Positions 1 through 11,162 of a stretch of 64,000 nt of DNA are shown in pieces. Source of the stretch: Streptomyces sp. NBC_00289. GTDB taxonomy: Bacteria; Actinomycetota; Actinomycetes; Streptomycetales; Streptomycetaceae. The position numbers and the translations under genes are program-made. The stretch is taken from contig NZ_CP108046.1 in NCBI RefSeq assembly GCF_041435115.1, positions 6,572,001-6,636,000 on the forward strand, in the 5' to 3' direction. The notes beneath the pieces are model-generated. The model saw only the letters and a program-made list of their open reading frames with translations, did not search any database and was not told the origin of the DNA. Position 1 is the first letter of the stretch, and every line of letters begins with the position of its first letter.

Positions 1-22
1 CGCCGAGTGTGATCCGTTCCGC

Positions 23-54
23 TTGAGCGCCGCTCGAGCGCGCCCGCCGACCAT
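23..54 (+). promoter_or_regulatory. SARP-type promoter of the MBL hydrolase gene
   Basis: Two heptamers, TTGAGCG (23-29) and TCGAGCG (34-40), are separated by 4 bp, giving the 11-bp period of SARP sites. Exactly 8 bp follow before a -10-like GACCAT (49-54). The ribosome site at 82-89 and the ATG at 101 lie at a sensible distance. The same layout recurs at four other promoters in the window. The regulator itself is not visible. Confidence 0.6.
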
Positions 55-100
55 TCGCGACGGCAGCGGCACCCGTCGCGCCGGAAGGGAACGCGCAGAC

Positions 101-784
101 ATGAGGCTCTACTTGCTGAGGCTGGGCACCATCCCGGGGCTGCAGGCACCGGTGCCCGGCTATCTGATCCGCACCGACGACGGGCGCACCGTGCTGGTCG
201 ACACCGGGGCCGCGCCCGGCGGACCCGTCGAGGTCGAGGAGGGCCAGGACGTGGTGTCGGCGCTGGCCCGCCTCGGCGTACGCCCCGAGGACGTCGACAT
301 CGTCGTGTGCTCCCACCTCGACCCCGACCACGTGGGCGGCCACGCCGCCTTCCCCGGCGCCGAGTTCGTGATCCAGCGCGCACACCACGAGCTGGCCCGC
401 TCCGGCACCGTGCCGAGGCTGGCCGCCGTCCGGCCGCTGTGGGACGTGCCGGGGCTGCGGTACCGCACCGTCGACGGCGACACCGAACTCCTACCGGGCA
501 TCGAACTGGTGGCCTCCGGCGGACATGTGCCGGGCCACCAGTCGGTCCTGGTCCGGCTGGAGCGGACCGGCGCGGTGCTGCTCGCGGTGGACGCCATCCC
601 CATGAGCGCGGCCCTGGACCCCGACGACCGCCCCGTCTTCCCCTTCGACCTGGACGAGAAGGAACTGCGCGAGAGCACCCGCAAGCTCGTGGAGCTGGCG
701 GGCGCCGAGAACGCCCTGATCGTGCACGGCCACGACGCGCAGCAGTGGCGGACCCTGCGCGTGGCGCCCGAGTACTACGACTGA
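101..784 (+). CDS. Metallo-beta-lactamase-fold hydrolase
   Basis: This 227-residue cytosolic protein has the MBL fold. The metal motif is H72-x-D74-x-D76-H77, an Asp where the usual HxHxDH has its second His. Further ligands are H142 in a GGH motif, D164 and H209 in a VHGHD segment. The overall pattern resembles AHL-lactonase-type and tailoring MBL hydrolases. The ATG at 101 is chosen because GGAAGGGA precedes it and the fold begins there; an upstream in-frame start at 23 would add an Arg-rich tail with no support. It is followed after 14 bp by an ABM monooxygenase, a pairing common in aromatic polyketide clusters. The substrate is unknown: a lactone, thioester or ester is possible. Confidence 0.85.
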   Translation: MRLYLLRLGTIPGLQAPVPGYLIRTDDGRTVLVDTGAAPGGPVEVEEGQDVVSALARLGVRPEDVDIVVCSHLDPDHVGGHAAFPGAEFVIQRAHHELARSGTVPRLAAVRPLWDVPGLRYRTVDGDTELLPGIELVASGGHVPGHQSVLVRLERTGAVLLAVDAIPMSAALDPDDRPVFPFDLDEKELRESTRKLVELAGAENALIVHGHDAQQWRTLRVAPEYYD

Positions 785-798
785 CGAGAGGCACCAGG

Positions 799-1173
799 AT
801 GACGAGCACCGAAGGCACCGAAGGCACCGAAGGCACCGAACGCACCGAACGCACCGAAGGCACCGAGCGCATCCGCGTGGTCGTGTACCTGCGGGCCCCC
901 GAGGACGGCACGGAGCCGTTGGAGCGGGCCTACCGGGAGATCAGCTGGGTGCGCCCCGACACGGTTCCCGGACTGCTGCGCAGCGAACTGCTGCGTGATG
1001 TGGACCGGCCCGACGAGTTCGTGCTGCACGGCGAGTGGGAGAGCCTGGAGGCGTACCGGACCTGGCAGTTCGGTCCGGACCACAAGGACAACCCGTCGGC
1101 CCTGCGCTCCTTCCAGGACCGCTCGCGCGGCCGCCACTACGCCGTCTACGGCATCGCGTCCGAGGAGGTGTGA
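799..1173 (+). CDS. Antibiotic biosynthesis monooxygenase (ABM)-fold protein
   Basis: This 124-residue protein has one small alpha/beta ABM domain from about residue 24, ending with the typical region HxxYAVYG. ABM proteins include cofactor-free monooxygenases of the ActVA-Orf6 type that oxidise aromatic polyketide phenols, and some have lost activity. The first 23 residues are an unusual Thr-Glu-Gly/Arg tract made by a 9-bp tandem repeat; a start after it would lack a ribosome site, whereas the ATG at 799 follows GAGAGGCACC. It forms a two-gene unit with the MBL hydrolase under the promoter at 23-54. The specific reaction cannot be told from sequence. Confidence 0.75.
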   Translation: MTSTEGTEGTEGTERTERTEGTERIRVVVYLRAPEDGTEPLERAYREISWVRPDTVPGLLRSELLRDVDRPDEFVLHGEWESLEAYRTWQFGPDHKDNPSALRSFQDRSRGRHYAVYGIASEEV

Positions 1174-1175
1174 GA

Positions 1176-1272
1176 TCCGGGGTCGGAGGCCGGCGCCCTC
1201 CGACCCCGGACCTCGGACGCCGGACGCAGGACCGCCACCCCCGCCCGATGTTCCGGGGCGGGGGTGGCGGTC
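1176..1272. terminator. Two back-to-back hairpins between convergent genes
   Basis: A perfect 14-bp stem pairs 1176-1189 with 1197-1210. A second, 16-bp GC-rich stem pairs 1231-1246 with 1257-1272. They sit between the ABM gene stop (1173) and the stop of the leftward cupin gene (1278), so they can stop transcription from both sides. There is no T-run, as is usual in Streptomyces. Confidence 0.75.
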
Positions 1273-1277
1273 CCGTG

Positions 1278-1691
1278 TCAGTCCTGGTCCTCCGTCACCG
1301 GCTCCGCCGGTTCCACCGGCGCCTCCCACACGACCAGCATCAGCGCGCCCCGCTCGGTCCGCGGTGCGTGGACGCTGCCGGGGGCCATGACCAGCAGAGA
1401 GTTCTTCGGGTGCCGCCCGTCCTCGGTGATCAGTTCGCCGTCGAGGACGAGGATGATCTCGTAGCCGGTGTGGCGGTGTGGGTCGGCGCTCGCGCCCGGG
1501 TGGTACCGCACCAGCGAGGCCGCGGGACCGGACGGGCCGGTCTGCTCGGTGGTGTAGAGCGGGAACACCTCGACACCGACCCGGCCGTCGGCGGTCAGCG
1601 GCGTGAACCGCAGCCGGTGGACGAGCTCCTCGGGCCGGTCGAGTCCCTCGACGAGCAGCGGAGCCGCCACCGGGACCTGTTGTGCTGACAT
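1278..1691 (-). CDS. Cupin-domain protein (ChrR-like)
   Basis: This 137-residue protein has a single cupin barrel. Motif 1, HRHTGYEIILVLDGEL, is followed by a second motif ending PGSVHAPRT, so the metal-binding His/Glu set is largely present. Similarity is to the cupin half of ChrR-like proteins and to small cupins of biosynthetic clusters. The ATG at 1691 has a strong GAGGAG site. It is the last gene of the leftward operon, 4 bp after the ligase stop. It may be an enzyme or a metal-dependent sensor; there is no DNA-binding part. Confidence 0.75.
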   Translation of the reverse strand: MSAQQVPVAAPLLVEGLDRPEELVHRLRFTPLTADGRVGVEVFPLYTTEQTGPSGPAASLVRYHPGASADPHRHTGYEIILVLDGELITEDGRHPKNSLLVMAPGSVHAPRTERGALMLVVWEAPVEPAEPVTEDQD

Positions 1692-1695
1692 ACCG

Positions 1696-3770
<2,075 letters not shown>

Positions 3771-3771
<1 letters not shown>

Positions 3772-6700
3772 CAGCGCTCTCCCTCGTCGTCGCCCGAGCC
3801 GAGCTCGGCCCGCCACCGGGCGCTCAGCACCACCCCGCTCAGGGCCGCGCCGCTCAGCGTCCGGCCACCGGTTCCGGCGCGTGCCCCGGCCAGGGCGTCC
3901 CCGGCGATCGCGTCGGCGTCGGCCGTGAACTCGCCCCACACGCCCGGGCGTCCGCTGCCGACCTGGGTGAACCACCGGGTGAACTCGCTGGGAATGCCCA
4001 GCACGTACATCCCGTGCTCCGGCCGCCCGTCGGCCCGCACCGGATGGAAGGGCGACCCGGTGACCGTCACGCCGCCGGTGGCGAACTCGGCCCCGTCCGG
4101 GCCCCGGTTGACGTACGGCGTCAGCAGGCCCTGGTCGCGCAGCCGGGCCGTCAGGTCGCCGTGCGCCCGCCGCAGGTCGGGCTCGGGTATCCGGGCGTCG
4201 ATCAGCACGTCCAGCGCGGTGCGGCTGCCGGCGACCTGCGGTGACTCCACGCAGAACCGTCCGGAGTCCGGGTCGGCCCCGTACCGGGCGCCCGGTCCCG
4301 CGATCCGCAGCAGCCCGGCGTCCAGCAGGGCGAGGAGCTGACGCAGCCGCACCATGGGCGGCCCGGTGGTGAGCCGGGACACCATCGGCACGAAGTCCCG
4401 CAGGAAGTCCTCGCGGTGCGAGTCGGGCGCGAGACCGGCGAAGTCCACCGCCGTGCGCAGCACCCCGCGCACGTCCCGGATGGTGTCCAGGCAGGCCTTC
4501 ACGGGCCCCTCGGCGTTGCCCTCGTCGGCCAGTTCCAGGTCCCGGCGCAACAACGCGGCCAGTTCGTCCTGGTACGCCGCACGGCTCGGGAACCGGCGCC
4601 CGCGGAAGGGCCAGGCCCAATCCTCCAGATCCAGTTCGCGCAGCCCGCGCAGCCCACAGCGGGCGGCGGCTCGGAACACCGTGCCCTGGGGGTCGGGGTC
4701 TGCGGCCCGTACCGCCTCCTGGGCCTCGTGCCGGAACCGCTCGGCGATGTCGGGCCCGTAGTCGCGGTGCAGCGCCGTGGCGCAGCGCACCAGCTCCACC
4801 TCGGCCAGCAGCCAGGGCAGTACGTCCGCACGGAAGTCGAGCTGTCCGTGGCGGCGCAGGGCGCGGATCCGCTCGCGGGTGAACAGCCGCGGCCGGTAGG
4901 TGTGCTGGGGTCCCTTCTGGTTGCGGCCGCGGGCGAGCAGCGGCACCCCGCTGCGCGACCCGGCGACCACGAGCGGCTCCCGGCCGCTCGGCTCGTACCG
5001 CAGCCCGCCCCCGTCCGGCACGAACCGGCCGCCGCGCCCGGTGGTGAGGGCGGCGACGACGTCGTAGAAGGACAGGCCGAGGCCGATGACGCCGACCGTG
5101 CTGCCGGGTTCGACGTCCGCCAGCGGCATGTCGATCGCCGAGTCGCCGCGCACGTACCGCAGGTGCGGCCGTTCCTCGGCGAAGTCGGCCAGCGCCTGCT
5201 GGTCGGGCCGCAGTCCGGGCAGTGGGTGGCCGGTGGTCAGCACCACCCGGTCGGCGCAGAGGCGGCGCCCGTCGCCGAAGGTGAGCAGATACCGTCCGTC
5301 GGACTCGCGGGTGAGCGTCTCGACGTACTGACCGGGCAGTCGCCGCAGCCGGAGTGTCTCCGCCGGCAGCGTCTGCTCGATGCGGTCCAGGGCGTAGGCG
5401 AGGTACTGCCCGTACAGGGCGCGCGGGGCGCAGGCGTCCGGGGCGGCCCGCTCCGGGTCGACGACCCGCCACCACTCGTACAGCGAGGGGCCCGCTCCGG
5501 CGCGGGCGGGACCGGTGTCCGGCGGCCCGGAGAAGATGGTGACCTCGCCGGAGACGGTGTTCATCATCGACCAGTGCGGCTGGCCGGTGCGCCAGATCCG
5601 GCCCGGCCCCACCTCGGTGGCGTCGATCGCGCAGACCTCCACCGGGCGCGAGGCCGGCTCCTCGGCCAGCCGGGCCGCCAGCCGCTCCAGCACGGAGGTG
5701 CCGCGCGGGCCGGTGCCGACCACCGCGATCCGGTACGGCTCCGGCGGTGCCTCGTCGGGCGGCTGCCCGGGCAGTTCCTCCCAGCCGGAGTCCGGGGCGC
5801 CCTCCAGTGCCAGCAGGTCGTGCTGGTCCGCGGTGTAGCGCAGCATCTGCAGCAGCCGGCCCGCGGTGAGGGCACCCGGGGCGGGGCGCGGCGCCCCGGT
5901 CCGGCGGGGCAGCGGCAGCCGCCCGGTCCTGGTCCAGCGCAGCCGCCCCTCCCCGTCGATCGCCGCCTGGGTCAGCCCCCGGTTGTCCTCGTGCAGGCAG
6001 AACGGCACGTCCAGGATTCCGGCCGCGAACGCGCGGGTCAGCGCGGTGCCCACGTCGTCGTGCAGTTCCAGCGTCGCCTCCACCAGCGCCCGGGCCTCGG
6101 CCAGCACCTCACCGGGGTCCACCTCGTGCGCCGTGGGAATCCGGCTGTCGCCGCGGGTACGGACCGCGGTGCGGGCCGCCGCCCGCAGCGAGGCGACGTT
6201 CTCGGCGACGGTCGGCAGCCGCACCGCCTCGACCGGGGTCTTCACGATGAGCCGCTGGGCACCGCCGCGCACCGCGAGCTCCGCGCTGCGGTCCATCAGC
6301 AGCCGGGCGCCCTGCGGACTGCCCGGGAAGACGCCCATGTACGTGTAGAGCACCAGGTGCCGGTCGACGTGGGCGGGCAGCCACTCGTCGGCGAGCAGCC
6401 GCAGCGCGGCGAGCGCCTCCACGTCCTGGCGGGCGTCGGTCTGCTGCGCGTAGCTCAGCGACACACTCGTCGTGCCCTGCTGGACGAAGAACAGCGCCTC
6501 CAGCAGGCTCGTCGCCACCAGCAGCGAGGGCGGGCACAGCTGGCCGAGCAGACAGCCGCCGAACGTCTCCAGATGCGCCCGCAGTCCGCGGGCCCGGCTG
6601 AGCTCCGCGAACTCCGCAGTCGCCGTACGCCAGTTGGCGACCGACTCGGCGAGCGGGGTGCGGCCGTAGGGCAGGCAGTACGACACCGGGCCGCCCTCGC

Positions 6701-7094
6701 TCGCGGAGAGACCGGCGGCGGCCATCGCGCGGAAGATGTCCCGCGGCAGCGCCGAGCCGTGCCGCACCTGCACCGCCCGGTCCGCGGCCGCCGCGGCGAC
6801 CCGGGCGGCGACCTGCGGTCCGTGCGCCACGAGCGGGAAGCCGTTGAGTGCGTCGCCCGCGGCCAGTGCGGCCCGCGCGTGGTCGTGGTCGCCGACCCGC
6901 GTGTAGCTGTCCAGCGTGATGGTGCCGACGGTCGGGTAGGGCAGGGAGCACACCGCGCGCAGCCCCGCCGCCATCGCGTCCGGGGCGGCCATCCCCATCC
7001 GGGGCTGGACCACGAGGAGGCCCATGGCGGCCGCCCGGTGCACCTGCGTGCCCAGATCGGCGGACGGACGGTCGCTCGACGACTGCTGGGTCAT
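3771..7094 (-). CDS. Glutamate mutase E-type domain fused to FAD/NAD(P)-binding domain
   Basis: This 1107-residue protein has two parts. Residues 1 to about 425 match the epsilon subunit of adenosylcobalamin-dependent glutamate (methylaspartate) mutase: QPRMGM, TLDSYTRV, LNGFPLV, VRHG and EGGPVSYCLPY are present. R32, R66, R111, E133, Y139 and Y143 fall at the spacing of GlmE R66, R100, R149, E171, Y177 and Y181, the known substrate contacts. A Pro-rich linker (430-453) leads to an FAD/NAD(P)-binding domain (454-1107) with the VGTGPRG loop of the NAD_binding_9 family and a second nucleotide loop VIGLGLSF. The start overlaps the B12-subunit stop by 4 bp (ATGA). A role making or oxidising 3-methylaspartate is inferred; the fusion itself is unfamiliar to me. 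Confidence 0.85.
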
Positions 7095-7546
7095 ACCGCC
7101 CTGCCCTCCGGAGCCCGTTGCGGCAGCGCTCCGAGGATCCGGCCGATCAGCGCGGTGTCCGCGGTGTCCGTGAACACCGCGTCGAAGCCGGCCTCGACGA
7201 GCGCCCGCGCGGTCGTGGTGCCGTCGTCGCCGACGATCCCCAGCTTGCCGCCGATGACCGCGGGCGTGTCCCGGGCCACCGGGTCGGCGCGCAGCTTGCG
7301 GATCACCCGGGCCCCGTCGAGCTGCCCGTGGCCGTTGACGGTGCTCACGACGAGCAGGTCGGGCCGGATCCGGCGCACGGAGTCGAGCAGCAGCCGGTCG
7401 GGTACGCACGGCCCGAGACTGACGACCTCGTGGCCCATCTCCTCCAGCAGCAGCCGGAGGAAGACCAGGTTCCAGGTGTGGGCGTCCGAGGAGACCGTGG
7501 ACAGCAGGACGCGCCGCCGCCCGTCTCGATGGGCCACCGTCCTCAT
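7091..7546 (-). CDS. Cobalamin-binding glutamate mutase S-type subunit
   Basis: This 151-residue protein has the Rossmann-like B12-binding fold of glutamate mutase sigma subunits. The DxHxxG loop that supplies the lower cobalt-ligating His reads DAHTWN: Asp and His are present and the Gly is Asn. Later motifs STVNGHGQ and GGKLGIVG match the SxL and GG nucleotide-tail pockets. It should form the heterodimer with the E-type domain encoded immediately downstream, which overlaps it by 4 bp. Its start is not certain: ATG 7546 fits the fold, while the GAGAGAGA site lies slightly far upstream. It lies 85 bp after the secreted-protein gene and is probably in the same transcript. Confidence 0.85.
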   Translation of the reverse strand: MRTVAHRDGRRRVLLSTVSSDAHTWNLVFLRLLLEEMGHEVVSLGPCVPDRLLLDSVRRIRPDLLVVSTVNGHGQLDGARVIRKLRADPVARDTPAVIGGKLGIVGDDGTTTARALVEAGFDAVFTDTADTALIGRILGALPQRAPEGRAV

Positions 7547-7568
7547 AGGTGTTCATCTCTCTCTCGTA

Positions 7569-7590
7569 GGACTGGCGAAGGACTGGCGAA
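7569..7590. repeat. Perfect 11-bp direct repeat upstream of the mutase genes
   Basis: Two perfect copies of GGACTGGCGAA lie head to tail in the 85-bp gap before the B12-subunit gene. The 11-bp period matches that of the SARP heptamers, but the sequence is unlike TCGAGCG and no -10 follows at 8 bp, so a regulatory role is only a possibility. Confidence 0.4.
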
Positions 7591-7631
7591 GGGCAGGCGT
7601 GGCGTCGGCGGGGGGACCGGCCGACGGGCGG

Positions 7632-8585
7632 TCAGCGCAGGGTGACCAGCTGCCACATGCCTTCGAAGGCCCGCTTGACGAGCGTCTGGCGGTTGCTGAT
7701 GAAGGAGGTGAGGAGATAGCGGCCGGGCTGCAGGGAGTGCGCGAAGACCGCGGACGAACCGGGCTGCAGCGGCGTCAGACCGGTGGGCACCCCGGTGAAC
7801 GGATAGACCGGAGGGTTCTCACCCCTGCGCAGCGCCTCCATGCACGCGGTGACGTCCGCCTCGGTGGCTCCCGCCACGGTCCGCAGGAACATCACCTCGT
7901 TGAGCTGCGCCGTGTGGTTGACGACCTGGAACACCCCGGCGGCGGGCAGCGTGCCCGCGGTGAGGTACCGGCCCTGGTCGCCGTCGTCGTACGGCGTGAT
8001 GACGTGCGGCGCGAGCGGCGGCCGGCCCTGCGGGCGGGTACCGGTCACCTTGAGCGTGCGCACCCGCTCCGGGTGGGCGGGGTCGACGGTGGTGTAGTCG
8101 AGCAGGTGATAGGTGCCGGGGGCGAGGACCCAGGTGACCTCCACCGCTCCGCCGGCCGCCGTGACGGCCGGTCCGCCGAAGTACCGTGCCTCGCTGTCGA
8201 TGAGTTCGAGACCGGCCCGGCGCTCGACCGGATCCTTGGCGGTGGCGGCCTGCCGGTAGTGGGTCAGGAAGCTGTCCAGGGACACCCCGGGCAACAGCCT
8301 GACCAGCCCGAGGGGATGCTGCTGCGCCGGGTCCGGCGTGGTGGCCCGCAGGGTGACCACGCCCGCGGGCACCGCGTCCGCGCTCAGTGTCAGACCGTCG
8401 GGCGCGGCCACCGCGCCGACCACCGTCCCGGCCTGGTGCCCGTGGCGTCCGGCGGACTCCTGGGCCACCGCCGTGGCGGGCAGCAGCGCCGCCGCGCCGC
8501 CCGCCAGCCCGAACAGCAGGCCGCGGCGCCGCAGACCGTGCCCGACGTCCGAGGGTCCCGCACCGCTTGGGTTCGCGTGTATCAC
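7632..8585 (-). CDS. Tat-exported protein of unknown function
   Basis: This 317-residue protein has a twin-arginine leader (LRRRGLLFGLAGG, then a hydrophobic stretch ending ATAVA-QES). The rest is beta-rich, with segments such as WVLAPGTYHLLDY and QPGRYLLTSF that suggest two related beta-sandwich, cupredoxin-like halves; no Cys-based copper site is evident. The GTG at 8585 is chosen because AAGGAGG precedes it; longer in-frame starts lack a ribosome site. It is the first gene of the leftward operon, under the SARP-type site at 8613-8644. Its place beside a multicopper oxidase may mean extracytoplasmic chemistry, but its function is unknown. Confidence 0.7.
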   Translation of the reverse strand: MIHANPSGAGPSDVGHGLRRRGLLFGLAGGAAALLPATAVAQESAGRHGHQAGTVVGAVAAPDGLTLSADAVPAGVVTLRATTPDPAQQHPLGLVRLLPGVSLDSFLTHYRQAATAKDPVERRAGLELIDSEARYFGGPAVTAAGGAVEVTWVLAPGTYHLLDYTTVDPAHPERVRTLKVTGTRPQGRPPLAPHVITPYDDGDQGRYLTAGTLPAAGVFQVVNHTAQLNEVMFLRTVAGATEADVTACMEALRRGENPPVYPFTGVPTGLTPLQPGSSAVFAHSLQPGRYLLTSFISNRQTLVKRAFEGMWQLVTLR

Positions 8586-8612
8586 CGGTTCCTCCTTAGT
8601 TCCGAGGCCCGG

Positions 8613-8644
8613 ATGCTCCGTAGACCGGCTCAAGGGTGGCTTCA
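8613..8644 (-). promoter_or_regulatory. SARP-type promoter of the leftward operon
   Basis: Read on the minus strand: TGAAGCC (8644-8638), 4 bp, TTGAGCC (8633-8627), 8 bp, then GAGCAT (8618-8613) as a -10-like hexamer. The AAGGAGG ribosome site and GTG 8585 follow at normal distance. Spacing is identical to the sites at 23, 9575, 21227 and 23194. A weaker plus-strand candidate facing the SDR gene lies at 8714-8745. Confidence 0.55.
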
Positions 8645-8788
8645 GGTCGTATCGAGAGCGGGCGTTCGCCCGTGGCGGAGACGGGGTCCGGCACCCTCCG
8701 CCGGCGCGGGCGCCATAGGCGTATTCGAGTGGGCCGCGGAACCCTGCCCGGGTCGTCCGGTCCACCGAAGACACCTGGAGGAGCCCCC

Positions 8789-9537
8789 ATGGACACTGCT
8801 GTCGCCGTCGTCACCGGAGCCGGCAGCGGGATCGGCGCCGCCACCGCGCGCCGGCTGGCCGCCACCGGCCACCGGGTCGTGCTGACCGGCCGCCGCAAGG
8901 ACCGCCTCGAAGCGGTCGCCGCACAGATCACGGAGGCCGGTGGCCAGTGCTCCGTGCACCCCCTCGACGTCACCGACCAGCAGGCCGTACGCGCCTTCGC
9001 GGACTGTCTGGAACGGGTCGACGTGCTGGTGAACAACGCGGGCGGGGCGCTCGGCACCGAGTACGTGGCCGTCGCCGACCCGGCCGACTGGTCCGCCATG
9101 TTCGAGGTGAACGTCCTCGGCGCGCTGCACGTCACCCAGGCGCTGCTGCCCGCGCTGGTGACCGGCGGCGGCACGGTCGTGGTGCTGTCCTCCACCGCGG
9201 GACACGTCACGAGGGCGGCGGCGGATACGCGGCGGCCAAGCACGGAGCGCACGCGCTCGCGGCCACACTGCGGCTGGAACTGTGCGGCGAGCCCGTGCGC
9301 GTCGTCGAGATCGCACCCGGTCTGGTGCGCACCGAGGAGTTCGCCCTCAACCGGCTGCGGGGCGACGCCGACGCGGCGGCCCGCGTGTACCGGGGCGTCG
9401 AACAGCCCCTGACCGCCGAGGACGTCGCCGACGCCGTGACCTGGGCGGTGACCCGGCCGGCGCACGTCAACGTCGACCTGATGGTGGTCCGCCCGCGCGC
9501 CCAGGCGGCCCAGCACAGGGTCCACCGGACGAGCTGA
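8789..9537 (+). pseudogene. Short-chain dehydrogenase/reductase, frameshifted
   Basis: The N-terminal half is a clear SDR: cofactor loop TGAGSGIG, NNAG motif, and the catalytic Ser in VVVLSSTAG. The frame then breaks at about 9206-9212. The active-site YAAAKHG segment and the C-terminal half (RLEL, PGLVRTEEF) continue in another frame to 9537. The gene is one base short modulo three; orthologous SDRs read GHVT-YEGGGGYAAAK here, so loss of four bases (one unit of an ACGTACG-like repeat) is the simplest explanation. ATG 8789 has a CTGGAGGAG site. It is either a recent pseudogene or a sequencing error; unless corrected, the product lacks the catalytic Tyr and Lys. Confidence 0.8.
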
Positions 9538-9574
9538 GCGACCGCCCCGCCGACCGGGCCCGGTGTACCGCCGC

Positions 9575-9606
9575 TCGAGCGGGCGCCTAGCCGGCTGCGG
9601 CTGAAT
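9575..9606 (+). promoter_or_regulatory. SARP-type promoter of the oxidase/P450 pair
   Basis: TCGAGCG (9575-9581), 4 bp, CCTAGCC (9586-9592, a poorer second heptamer), 8 bp, then the -10-like CTGAAT (9601-9606). The GTG of the multicopper oxidase is 65 bp downstream. It has the same geometry as the other four sites. Confidence 0.5.
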
Positions 9607-9670
9607 ATGCGCGAAACCCGGCCGCAGGCGAAGTGCGCAACACGGCCCCAGGCGAAGAAGGAGAGAGCGC

Positions 9671-11110
9671 GTGCTGACTCGCAGGCAACTGATCAAGGCG
9701 GGCGCTGCCACCGGTGTGCTGGCGGCCGCGTCCGGCGCGGGAGCGACGGCTCTGGCCAGGGGGTCCGGCGGCGGGGTCGCCGAGGAGGCCTTCGCCGTAC
9801 CCCTGAAGCGGGCGCGGGTGCTGCGCCCGCTCGGCGGGGGACGCGGCCGGCACGGTGCGGGCTACGACGTCTACCGGCTGTCCGCCCGCGAGACGGACGT
9901 CTCCGTCTTCCCGGGCACCACCACCCGGATGCGGCTGTTCAACGGCGAGCTCGCACCGGTCATCCGGGCCACCCGGGGCCGGCCGGTGGTGATAGAGCAG
10001 ACCAACGCCCTCGGCGTCCCCTTCTCCATGCACCTGCACGGCGGCCACGTCCCGGCCCGCCACGACGGCCACCCCGACAACGAGGTGCTGCCCGGCGGCA
10101 GCCGGGTCTTCAACTACCCCAACGAGCAGCGTGCCGCGACCATGTGGCTGCACGACCACTCGCACCACGCGCACGCCGAGAACGTCTACCTGGGCACGGT
10201 GGCCGGCTATCTGCTGACCGACGCGTTCGAGGAGCGGCTGCCGCTGCCCAAGGGCCAGTACGACGTGCCGCTGTACCTGCGGGACGCCAAGTTCGCCGGG
10301 GACGGCTCCCTCGTCTACGACATGGACGGCTTCATGGACCGGCCCACCGTGCTGGTCAACGGCCGCCCGCGCCCCTACTTCGAGGTGGCCGCCCGCAAGT
10401 ACCGGATCCGGCTCACCAACACCTCCAACGAGCGCGCCTTCCTGCTCCGGCTCGGCGAGGGCGACGAGATGACCCACATCGCCACCGACGGGGGCCTGCT
10501 GCCCGCGCCGGTGTCCGCCCGGGTCCTGGAGATCTGGCCCGCCGAGCGGCAGGAGGTGGTGATCGACTTCTCCCGCTACCCGGTCGGCTCCCAGGTCGTC
10601 CTGAGCAACGCGATCGCCTTCCCCGGTGAACTCCCGGAGGTCATGCGCTTCGACGTGGTGCGCACCGCGCACGACCCGTCCGCGGTACCGGACCGGCTGC
10701 GCCCGGTCCCCGACCTCGGCACCCCCACCGTGGAGCGGACCTTCGTGATGTCCTTCGACGCCGCCACGGGGCAACACCTCATCAACGGCAAGCCGTTCGA
10801 CCCCGAGCGGGTCGACATGCGGCCCCGGCTCGGCACCACGGAGGTGTGGACCGTCCGCAACACCGACACCCAGTTCGGCATCCCGCACTCGCTGCACACC
10901 CACCTGGAGCACTTCCAGGTGCTGGACCGCGACGGCGCGGCCCCGGCGCCGGGCGAGGCCGGGCTGAAGGACACCGTCACCGTGATGCCGGGCAAGAGCG
11001 TGCGCTTCAAGCTCAGGTTCACCGACTACACGGGCAAGTTCATGTACCACTGCCATCTGCTGGGCCACATGACCATGGGAATGATGGGCCAGATGGAAGT
11101 CGTCGACTGA
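9671..11110 (+). CDS. Tat-exported multicopper oxidase
   Basis: This 479-residue protein is of the CotA/phenoxazinone-synthase type and has a twin-arginine leader (TRRQLIKAG followed by an Ala-rich segment). All four copper motifs are present: HLHGGH (121-126), WLHDHSHH (160-166), HSLHTH (406-411) and HCHLLGH with axial M471 (460-471). The type 1 Cys is C461. GTG 9671 is preceded by AAGGAGAG. Such enzymes perform one-electron oxidation or oxidative coupling of phenols and aminophenols outside the membrane. It is transcribed with the P450 gene 52 bp downstream, so a late oxidative step in the pathway is inferred. Confidence 0.9.
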   Translation: MLTRRQLIKAGAATGVLAAASGAGATALARGSGGGVAEEAFAVPLKRARVLRPLGGGRGRHGAGYDVYRLSARETDVSVFPGTTTRMRLFNGELAPVIRATRGRPVVIEQTNALGVPFSMHLHGGHVPARHDGHPDNEVLPGGSRVFNYPNEQRAATMWLHDHSHHAHAENVYLGTVAGYLLTDAFEERLPLPKGQYDVPLYLRDAKFAGDGSLVYDMDGFMDRPTVLVNGRPRPYFEVAARKYRIRLTNTSNERAFLLRLGEGDEMTHIATDGGLLPAPVSARVLEIWPAERQEVVIDFSRYPVGSQVVLSNAIAFPGELPEVMRFDVVRTAHDPSAVPDRLRPVPDLGTPTVERTFVMSFDAATGQHLINGKPFDPERVDMRPRLGTTEVWTVRNTDTQFGIPHSLHTHLEHFQVLDRDGAAPAPGEAGLKDTVTVMPGKSVRFKLRFTDYTGKFMYHCHLLGHMTMGMMGQMEVVD

Positions 11111-11162
11111 CCCAGGCTCCGCACGGCCCGCCGCTCCTCACCGAGACTTCTGGAGGACCGTC

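Noticed and set aside
7569..7590. Counting the 11-bp direct repeat as a sixth SARP site
   Set aside because: Right period but wrong heptamer (TTCGCCA) and no -10-like hexamer 8 bp away, and the gene is likely served by the promoter at 8613.
4416..8885. Very long open frame on the plus strand opposite the mutase-ligase operon
   Set aside because: It is the mirror of high-GC codon bias; composition is Arg/Gly/Pro/Gln-rich, it has no ribosome site or domain, and the minus strand holds well-conserved enzymes.
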